Source: Auriscalpium vulgare | Taxonomy: Eukaryota > Basidiomycota > Agaricomycetes > Russulales > Auriscalpiaceae | Reading direction: 5' to 3' | NCBI GenBank assembly: GCA_019915015.1 | Contig: JAHBBC010000009.1 | Coordinates: 620,001-684,000, forward strand | DNA length: 64,000 bases | Shown: piece by piece, positions 55,778 to 64,000 of the stretch | Numbering within the stretch: position 1 is the first letter of the stretch | Layout: each line of letters begins with the position of its first letter | Translations under genes and position numbers: made by a program | Notes under the pieces: model-generated | What the model was told of the DNA's origin: nothing | What the model saw: the letters and a program-made list of their open reading frames with translations, nothing else | Database searches by the model: none

Positions 55778-58700
55778 CTATTCATCTGGTTCATCGTCAC
55801 CCGCCTGTTCAAGACCCGCCTTGACCCTCCCACTAAGCTCCTTGATAGCACGAGCGATATTCGCGACGTTCTGCTTGAGGGCGACATAGCACGCGCCATC
55901 AGATTTTACCAAAGCTAGTGTTGAGCCCGAGGTTTGGAGGGGATGGTCGAGGGCATACAGGAAGTAGGACGGTTTCAGGAAGGCGAACCGAGGGATCTTG
56001 CTAGGATCGGCGAGGGAGAATTGGTTGTGTCGGACCGGCTTGAACAGTCTCACAGCGATGTAAGAAAGAGCGGTGATGCGAGACGTGTCCGAAGCCCAAC
56101 CATGTTTGCCGTTCTTACCGGCCGACTTCTCGTACATGGTCAGGACTAACCAGCCATCAGCGCATGCCGAGTCATGTTGAAGATTACGACGCACCTTCTG
56201 CAAGGCAGATTGCCTCATCAACAAGAACCAAGCCATAAGAAGGCGGCATGCCAGTGTGAGCAGCGTAGAGGTGTTTGAGCGGCGTGACATTGGCCGAGTG
56301 TGCGACCTTGGGGACGTGATGCTTTGCGAAGATCGCTGCTCGCCTCCGTTCAGCCTGGCGGACGTCAATACCATGTATGTGCACTCATACAACACTAGCA
56401 GACGCACCTGATACGATGCATTTGCAGCGACCTCAGCCGCGTTTGCAGCCGTCCCTGGTGCAGGAGCAACAGCTTCTTCGCCGTTGATTGCTCCGTCTCG
56501 ACCGCCCGCAGCTGGCTGCCGCCAGCGCATCGACCGACCCGCGCCCGTGGTAACACCGCGCTCTGTAACACCGCGCTCTTCTTGACGCTTGAGAACATCC
56601 TTGACCAACTGCAGAAGGCGTTTTTTCTCGGAGAGCGTTGACTGGGCGGGTGGACCGTTATCAGAGGAAGGTGGTAGATCTTCCGAGGACTTGAAGGCCT
56701 TTGTTCGGACACCTTTCTCAGCCTGTCTGGTATGATGCGACCGGCGGATGACTGCGAGCTGTTCGAGATCGAATTCAGCAGAGATCACTGTGTCCTGGAA
56801 GGTCCTGCGCTCGTCGGGGTCGGACACAGCAGGGAGCGACTGGGCGAGGATCTTCCCTATATGTGCAGCGTCTTTGCGTGTTGCATCCGCTGTGTCTTCA
56901 GGCAATTGCAGTCTAGTAATGTGAGGGTTAGACTCTGTAAGATCTATCGGCGGTGAGAGGAGGACAAAACACGAACATGTCGACAGTGCTCTGGACGCAT
57001 AAGGCAGCTGCTGCGCAAGTCAAATCGTTCAACTGCTGGTCGAAGACCGCACCAACTCCGTCTGCATTCTCTGCCTTCTTCAACCCATTTTCAATCTGGA
57101 GCATCTCGGGCTCGTCTTCGTCCATCTCAGGACCCTCGTCTTCGGAATCGGACTGGCCATAGATTGCATCCCAAGCCTCCTGCGAATACCAACTCGACAA
57201 CGATGGGAATGCGCGAACACGGTGAGCTTGATTCTGCAATTTGTCCAGAAAATCCGGGTCTAGTACGAGAGCGTCCCACAGATTCGCTGCCTCCGAATGG
57301 GCCTGTTGTGTTGCTTGCTCAATGTCGTGATCAGAAGGGAATGTGGAGAGGGCATGGAGGTCGAGATGTCGATTGTCGGTATAGGTATGATTGTATCCAT
57401 TCGCTCTTTCCTTGCCCTCAGATGTCTTTGCAAGGAAGAGATGCTCGCGCAAGCGGACTGAGAGCTTCGGAATCATATGATAGAAGTCTTGCAAGGTGAA
57501 GTCCTTCACAAGCTGTCGACAAATGCCGAAGACATGCTCACAGACTTCGGTTGATAGAAGCCAGGGCAGCAATGGGTATCTGCCGTCGAGGTGGTCCCGA
57601 TAGATGATCACCAACTGAAGGAAACCAACGACTAGGAAGTTTGTGATGTCGCGTGCCTCGGGAGATATGAAGTGTTGAGCTTTTCGGTAGCCCGCGATGT
57701 CCATGAAGTCGGTCCACATTTCCATGAAGAAGTGCGCACGCAGCACCATGCGAACACGTTCGATAATTGGGATCGATCGATTCTGGTATGCATCCACGAG
57801 CTCTCCAAACACAAAGAGGTAGATAATCGAGCCGACCATTTCACGATGCTCGTTGGTGAACCATGCTAGCGTATGACCGGAGAAGAGACGGGTCGCAGCA
57901 TTGTCGTCTTGTCGATCAAGTTTCTCGACATCCCTCCGAAACAATGTCCCTGTTGCTTCAATTGCTGCAAGGCGGAAGTGGCTGTACGACGTCGTATAGC
58001 TGCCCAAAGTAAGTATCCGGGCACCTGAGAATGCGTTGTTCCGGTACGTCTTGCGCCCATGGTTCGAATCTTGAATGAGTGCGACAGGCTGTCGCCCTGC
58101 GCCGATGAGAGGAATGTGGAGGTTGATGTCACGATGTGAGCGAATAGGGTGCCTGAGGGTGTAGTCAATGTACGCAACGGCGTGAGCGACCAGGAGACGT
58201 TGAAGGGAGCGCTCGACAGCCGTGCCGTCTGCGGCGTAGGATACAACGTTGATCTTGCGGGAGAGAAGGCCATTCAATATTAATTCCAGGTGGACGAACA
58301 GTTGCTCCGCCGAGTTTGACTCTGAGATAGGGAGCGCCGCAACGACGATAGTCGGAACGCCGGGAAGAGGGATCTGGAGGGTCCATACGCGTATCTGGCA
58401 TGTGTCGGTGAGCTGCATGCCTCCGAAGTATTCGTAGAACTCATACCTTCTTAGCCTTCTCGATCTTCCTGGTGCGGATGAGGGCATCGAGTGTGTTGAT
58501 GTCGCTCACGACGACGGGATCGCCAGGACTCCCTAGAAGCACGTAGCACTTTCGTATTGGGTCCCAGTGAGGCCTCAAAGACTCTAGCAGCTTCGTATCA
58601 TCACATGCGAGGCCAACGGGACCCACAAGGTAGTCCAATGATTTCAGCCGTTCGTAGATAAATTCAAATGTTGCCTCTGTGATGCCGATGGGAAACTGCA

Positions 58701-59032
58701 CTTCGTGCGCACGACGTTTCCTTCGGGTCATTTATCAGTCAATTGTATCAATGCAATCTTGTAAACACTGACTGGAGTGTCCGTTCTGCGGGTACGGGTA
58801 GCACATTCATCATGGATTCATATGCTCGCGGGCTTAAGACGTGGATAATTTGCGCCCACTCCAATGTCATGGCTGAATATCGCATGCCGTTCAAAGGGAC
58901 ACCTCGTTCTTCTAAATCTTTCTTCTTGACGAGATCGTTCATCAAGGCGACAAACAAGGAATTGCCATGCTTGCCCTCGATAACGCCTCTTGCGAAGACT
59001 AGGCATGCACTATGAGGGTTCTGTGCAGACAA
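55778..59032 (-). CDS. RNase H-like transposase (C-terminal part of the element's protein)
   Basis: Several exons with short introns. Reading from 59,032: NPHSACLVFARGVIEGKHG...ALMNDLVKKKD, then PVGLACDDTKL (first acidic pair), IRVWTLQIPLPGVP, VVSYAADGTAVER, ALIQDSNHGRKTYRNN (P-element-like acidic/His/Lys/Arg-Asn motif), LLSTEVCEHVFGICR (candidate catalytic Glu), HHTRQAEKGVRTKAF and a C-terminus ending in an acidic EQAGDDEPDE plus stop at 55,778. The order D...D...E resembles P-element/hAT-type RNase H transposases; the exact triad is inferred. An intron (59,036-59,095 region) probably joins it to the upstream frame, making one long protein. Confidence 0.8.
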
Positions 59033-59035
59033 TGA

Positions 59036-62000
59036 TCAGAAGCTGTAACGTGGGGATACTATGAACTTGAAGCTACTGACATCTTCGTATGCCTCCAGAA
59101 GAGGTGCAAGGTCGGGATGAGTAAGAGCATATCGATGGAGGGCCTGTATGTCGTCTTTCTGAGCATGATTGGGGGTGAAGCGGCGATTCTTAGGCTCGGG
59201 GACTGGCTTGCGAGTCGCATTCTGGAATACGTGGACATGCAGCAGAGCGAGGCAGTTGACACAAGTAACATCCTCAGTTGACTCTTCCGGCACCCTTACA
59301 GTGCGAAGACAATCTGTCGCAAGGACATGAAGGGGAGGCGACCGATAGTTCTTCCACTGCCACCGATGCTCTTGCTCCGTGTCGACTACTTGCTTTCTGG
59401 CCTTATCCAACGAACGATAATCTGGTGCCGAATACAACTCTAACGCCAAATCGGCGAGGGAAGGCCCGCCGCCCCCGCCGTATGGTGTGCGCTCCAAATA
59501 TTGACGCACACGAGCGTATTTTGCTGCGCGAAGTCCGAAACAAGGACGATCTATCATTCTCGGAGCGGGGGCCTGCGTCGATGAGGTTGATGCCCAGATG
59601 TGGCCCAGTGTATGTGATCGCATTGTGCCCTTGCAAACTTTCTGGTGCTGTTTGAATGCCTTGGTGTGATACGCCCCAGTCATAAGCATGTACTTGTTGC
59701 ATCGAGAGCATCGGACCTTCCGAACATCGTCTAGACAGAACTCGGCCATGTCGTCAAGCGCAAGGATTTTCTCCTTGAATTTGGTATACGCCTTTGAGTT
59801 GTCGTCCCTACCGCGTTTGACGAAGGAATTGGCCAGGCGCGTGCTGATTGCTCCAGACGATGGCCCAACATCAGCGCTTGCGGTGCTTGCAGACACGGTA
59901 GCAATGACATCCTTATTCTTTCCCTTGGGCGCGAAGAACGGATGAATGGGCCCAGGGACAGTGCGTGTGCGTTTTGCAGGATGGATAGGCGCCTGAGCCT
60001 CTGAGTCGTGGTCAGATTGAGCGCTTGTTGCTTCACTCGCGCTCGCAGCCGTCTTGTCGTCTGCGCTCGAGCTCCCTTTCCTCCGCCTTTTCAGTAAGCC
60101 CCGCGCAGCCTTCAGTGTCGTCCCAATGGAACTGATGATCTTCTTAGATGCCCTTGACAGTCGACTTCCATCGGATGCGCAATCCTCCGCCTCACTTCCC
60201 ACCGACGACACCCTTCTTGACGACATTGACGCAGCATCAGAAGTCCCATTTTCCAAATGGCTTCTCCATTCTGTGATACTGCCAGGCCCATCCTGGTCCA
60301 GCATTCCACCACGCGGAACTGGTGGGAGATCATCGTCGACAGTGGATGGAGAGAGCAACGACCGGCCGTATGCGCAGCTGGTATCGGTGGTATCGGGCAT
60401 AGGTATGTCGTCGCAGTCGCTGTCATAGCCACTAGCAGATGCAAGTACTGAATATGATGATGTAGGAGAAGGTGGCATTGACAGAGGTGGAATTGACGGA
60501 TCGTATTTGCTGCCTTCGTCCATGTCTCCGCGTCGCCCCATCTGCTTTTCTTCCACCTCTGGACTGAATCCTTCAAGTAGACATTCAGCATCTCTGGTCG
60601 ACTCGCCGGGTTCGGAAGCTTGAGGATTTAGAAGGTGGGCCATCCCGCGAGGGATATGATGCGCAACAGGCTCATCGCGTCCGGCGCCGCCTGTCACAGC
60701 ATCAGACCGTCGCTGATGACTTGATACCTGCGCAGAGCACCTGAGTATCGTCGTCCTCATGTCGCTAATGAGCAAAATATAGCGTACCGATTGAATATGG
60801 TCGGCAGCGAGCCTCTCGAACCACGCCAACCGTTCGACGTGGCGCCTTGAATCATCCCAAAGCTGCCAGCCCAGTGTTTCGTGTGCGACCGCATTCACGG
60901 CGATCACGCCACACGATACGTGATCTGTCTGTCTCGCTGTCGTAAGCGACTGTCCCTCCCACTTGTACTCAATGCCGAATTTGACACGCGTCCACCAGAG
61001 CAATTTCTTCTCGATGTCTTTAGGCAGGCGCAGTCCCTGATGGTAAAGGCCGTCGCCTTGTTTCACAGGAATGGTAAGATTGCATTCCCATTGGCGACAT
61101 AGTAACGTACTCACCATAGGATATTGTTTCCGCTTGACCGTCGATCTTCACGACAACAAAATGCTTGTATTTGGCGAGGAAAACAGGGAAGAGGAGTACC
61201 TTCCTATGGGTGCGCAGATCGTCTTCAATTCTCTTGAGGTAACGAGGTGAGTCGGGGAACAGGTCTTCTATTACTGTGATCTTTGAAATTGCATTCCAGA
61301 ACTCGTGTCCGGCGATCTCGAAGTTGTTGGCAATTCCTGGCGTGCTCCGAACGCGGCTTCTCAACCACATGAGCATCATGTCAACGATGGTGTCGGTGAG
61401 AAGGCCGTCTGATAACAGCGGAGCAAGGGCTGATGTTGTCGTAAATGTGGCGGCACCGGGTATCATGAGTTGCTGGCGCCAGGGAAGCGAGTGGATAAGA
61501 GCAACAGTGCGTTCGCTTTCCATAGAACCGTCAGCGACTTGTAGCAGCCACCGCACGCTCGCCGTCCACGTCTCCTGTGCCAGGAGGACCGTACGCATCC
61601 GTTGCCAGTAAGTGATCATCCACAGCGGGGATGCACCACTTGCATATCGTGGGTCCATGATTGATTGTGCGCCATCCAGGATGGCCTGCGGTGCGAGTGC
61701 AGCAAGCTTGTCCACGAAGGCATCCGTAGGAAGGCTTCGTGATTTTGTAAGTGTGGTTATGGGGAAGACTGCCACGTCATGGCTAAAAACAGCTTTGGTT
61801 GAGGGGTGTATGAGCTGCTGATCGCGACGAGGGAGTGGTGTAGATACGAAGGAATGAACATCCTCGGTGCCGCTGGGGAGCAAAGAAGTCTCGGGAGCGT
61901 TGGGAATCCTGAGGAGCTGCTCGATGTAGGCCAGCAGCTCCGGCGGTGGGTTCTGGGGATAGCTTTTGCCTTGCGAGATCCATAATTCGGGACGGAACAT

Positions 62001-62042
62001 AGGTATTTCATCGTCGTTGTAGATTGTGATGGACTCATCCAT
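59036..62042 (-). CDS. Ulp1-like protease and zinc-finger region of the transposon protein
   Basis: From ATG 62,042 (MDESITIYNDDEIPMFRPEL) the first exon runs to about 61,115. It ends with a Ulp1-type fold start: LSDGLLTDTIVDMMLMWL, then AKYKHFVVVKIDG with the catalytic His. After a short intron it continues LYHQGLRLPKDIEKKLLWW and QTDHVSCGVIAVNAVAH, the Gln/Cys motif of SUMO-type cysteine proteases. A long Ser-rich, low-complexity linker follows, then VRCSRCNKYMLM...HQKVC, a CxxC...H...C zinc-binding motif of BED-finger type, and CVNCLALLHVHVF. The frame stays open to 59,036, where splicing to the transposase core is likely. Exact splice sites at 61,055-61,117 are uncertain. Confidence 0.75.
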
Positions 62043-62368
62043 TGGCACGATGCCGGGATGGCTGCGAGGGTGATGCGCTGCACAGAAGAAGCAGGTTCGG
62101 TCCGAGGCGTTGTCGTAGAATGTCGTACGCAGCAGGCCACGTAAATTTCTACCTAATGTCTCAACTTGTACGAATTATACCGGTAATTATGGGGTCAAAA
62201 TCTTCTGCCGCCAGTACTTAGTCCAACTACCTCTGTGATCAGACATCGGTTCACCGCGCCCCTAACTACCACCATCAGGATCATACTTTTGCCCCAAATT
62301 CTAGCCCCCAGCTACCTCAGACCCCTCAGAGCTTCCGGCGCAAAGCGCCGTCTAGCTACCGTGCGAAA

Positions 62369-62400
62369 ATCATACCCCTGGCGTGAGTTACGGGGGTCCT
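62369..62400 (-). repeat. Right terminal inverted repeat
   Basis: Reverse complement begins AGGACCCCCGTAACTCAC; it differs from the left repeat only at position 18. Confidence 0.92.
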
Positions 62401-62408
62401 GGATGTAT
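62401..62408. repeat. Target-site duplication, right copy
   Basis: GGATGTAT, identical to 55,531-55,538. On the minus strand these are the first 8 coding bases after the AG splice acceptor at 62,409-62,410. Confidence 0.9.
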
Positions 62409-63903
62409 CTAAAATGAACTCAATGTCAGGTCCAAGCGCTCTGTGCGAAGCATGCGTACTTCTTGGCATAGCCGGTGTCCCAGAGCGAGTAGAAACGCCC
62501 AGTCCAAGGGGCGATCCAGCCCATGTAGGTCAATCCGACAATGGCGACCGTACCAACAACGCCGGCACCGACGGCGAGGGCGAAGAGCAAGTTATTGAAC
62601 TGCTTTGAAGACACATGCGAGCGGACGAGCTGCACGAATGCGACGATCTGCAACAGGCCGAAGACGCCTGCCGGTGGATAATAATGCCGTCAGCGTCTCA
62701 CCAAATACGCAGCGCATCATCACTGACCAAGAGCGCCCATGTGCTCGCTAGTGCGCACCGGCTGGAAGCCGACGAAAGGCACCTGCATGCTAGCGAGCGT
62801 GCCGATGGCATACCATGACGAATACGCGACATAGAGGCGGTTGGTGAAACGGCCCATGAGGAGAAGCGCCAGCGCGTGGAGCGGGATCATGTTCGTGATG
62901 AACGCATATCCACCTGGATAGCGCTAAGTACGCCACACGGGCACCCGTAGGAAAGAAACGCACCCCATGCAGCAACCATGTAGAAATAGAACACGGCTGC
63001 GAGTGTGCCAAAGAGCGCACTGCCCTGCTTGAGTGCCTTGATCCAGAGGAAGAAGGTGAACATCAGAAGGAAGATGGCGATGGCCTCGTTGTCATATGAG
63101 CCTGCGACGGAGCGCGAGATGTAGCCAGGGACAATGCCGATGAAAGCTGCGGCTAGCAGTCCAGCACTCTCGTCCTTCATCTCCTTGGTGAACCTGCGGC
63201 ACAGGGCGTCAATTTAGGTCGAAACGAGACGTGATGCTGCCGCGTCGCAGTAGCCAGATGGATGAAACAACGGCGCCGCAAGTGCGTTCATTTACCGACG
63301 CGGCCTGGGTGCAGCATGAGAGGGATGAAGAGCACTCACATGTAGGTGGACCAGGCTGTGAGGGCACTGAAACCGGGCGCCAGCATCACGCAGATGTTGC
63401 GGATGTCGACAGGGATATGGATAGCCTGGAGAAAGTTGTAGATGACGCCGCTGGTAGCCATTAAGCCAGGGTAAATGGTGCCGCCAACGACGCGTCCCAG
63501 TGGATACCATGCTGTGGGATCAAACCAGTTCCAAAATTCCTGCAACCGTGTCAGGTTAAGGAAAGCACAGGAGTGAACGCGCTACGCACATAAAACCCCT
63601 TGGATGCCAACACTCGCGTAGCGCGACTGCATATCCGTCAGTTACCGCGTACAGGCTTCCGCAGCGCACGTACTAATTGAACCACGGATCGCTGGCATGG
63701 AAAACGTTAGCAATACAGTCCACTGAAGACAGTCACAGCACGCACAATTCATGGATGATACTCTCGAAGTTGATGACAGCGAATAAGCGTGAGGCAATGG
63801 CCGCGCCCGAGATGAGTGCAAATGCGACGATTCGGACCAGCGACTTGGTGTTGGTGACCGTCGCCGGCGAAAGGTCAGTAGGGAGCGGATATGCCCTCGG
63901 CAT
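62401..63903 (-). CDS. STT3: STT3 oligosaccharyltransferase catalytic subunit, 5' half
   Basis: Exons complement(join(62401..62408,62460..62667,62728..62913,62964..63193,63340..63539,63590..63626,63674..63691,63746..63903)). It starts at ATG 63,903 ([18 protein letters not shown]). A first membrane segment and the conserved [19 protein letters not shown] loop (E-F-D at 52-54, metal-binding Asp) come next, then [24 protein letters not shown], many membrane segments, [14 protein letters not shown] (second acidic motif), [15 protein letters not shown] and the end of a loop reading WDTGYAKK. Intron phases match across all junctions, including 18 nt and 37 nt exons. The transposon begins 8 nt into the next exon, so a normal mRNA cannot be made from this allele. 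Confidence 0.93.
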
Positions 63904-64000
63904 GGCCAACAGAAACCCTGTGGTTTGGCCCTTGGGACGGAAAGTGAGGGTTGACAGTAACGTTGAGCAGCAGTGCGCTGGCGCTGGCGCGGGTGTCGTG
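63904..64000. other. STT3 upstream region (window end)
   Basis: 5' flank of STT3, cut by the window edge. An in-frame upstream extension without ATG is visible, but nothing argues for an earlier start. Confidence 0.4.

Larger units (their letters stand above)
55539..62400 (-). mobile_element. 6.86 kb DNA transposon inserted in STT3
   Basis: Bounded by 32 bp terminal inverted repeats beginning AGGACCCCCGTAACTCA, with one mismatch (55,556 against 62,383), and flanked by perfect 8 bp duplications. Subterminal (A)GCTACC/AACTACC motifs cluster near both ends (55,586; 55,622; 55,661 and 62,225; 62,264; 62,310; 62,354). The interior encodes, on the minus strand, a Ulp1-like protease region, a zinc-binding region and an RNase H-like transposase. 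An 8 bp duplication is usual for hAT, P-element/THAP9-like and Zisupton-like elements, so the superfamily is left open. An intact coding region, near-perfect repeats and perfect duplications point to a recent insertion. Confidence 0.93.

Noticed and set aside
55539..62400. Assignment of the element to the KDZ or CACTA/Plavaka groups
   Set aside because: The 8 bp duplication does not fit CACTA (3 bp), and I saw no KDZ-type domain motifs. RNase H-like motifs look closer to P-element or hAT types, but this is not decisive.

Overview
The window is eukaryotic and fungal, from an Agaricomycete (most likely a Polyporales-type wood-decay mushroom; the order is inferred). Genes carry many 45-65 nt GT-AG introns. 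The gene families are typical of mushrooms: a FunK1 kinase cluster, F-box/LRR-like proteins with a coiled-coil N-terminus, a basidiomycete HRD/DYG kinase-like family, and a transposon with a Ulp1-like protease. No bacterial, plasmid or CRISPR feature is visible.

Region 1 (about 1-30,750) is a rearranged, repeat-rich block. Two arms of about 5 kb (760-5,720 and 25,560-30,740) are inverted copies of each other. Each arm holds a disabled kinase-like gene, a decayed piece of a protein disulfide isomerase (PDI) gene with its promoter, and GC-rich noncoding DNA. Between the arms lie two tandem Msn2-like C2H2 regulators (7,684-9,182 and 10,286-11,609) that share an intron at the same point in the zinc-finger linker. 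The intact seven-exon parent PDI gene (12,897-14,606) is also there, with an ER-retention tail, a CGHC site and a promoter UPRE-like motif. Further kinase-like pseudogenes, F-box and PDI relics, and a probable 1.7 kb inverted-repeat element complete the interval. Six copies of the kinase-like gene can be recognised and every one is broken.

Region 2 (30,897-38,912) holds a long F-box/LRR-like gene, an apparently intact 17-exon class II histone deacetylase (Hda1 type, with the C-terminal Arb2-like domain), and a second F-box gene broken by a homopolymer frameshift.

Region 3 (39,335-52,467) is a tandem array of five FunK1 kinase genes. Three have intact three-exon models (737, 736 and 737 residues). 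Two are 3'-truncated copies fused to an F-box gene fragment at the same junction. The array arose by duplication with an exact 5,400 bp offset, including about 1.86 kb without a single difference, and the fifth gene is a mosaic of the others.

Region 4 (52,935-64,000) contains an NPC2/ML-domain lipid-transfer gene with a one-base frame break, then STT3, the catalytic subunit of oligosaccharyltransferase. STT3 can be modelled without error as 12 exons (780 residues), except that a 6,862 bp DNA transposon sits 8 nt inside one exon. The transposon has 32 bp terminal inverted repeats (31/32), a perfect 8 bp target-site duplication, and an apparently intact Ulp1-protease/zinc-finger/RNase H-like transposase coding region. 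This recent insertion into an essential single-copy-type gene is the most striking observation in the window.
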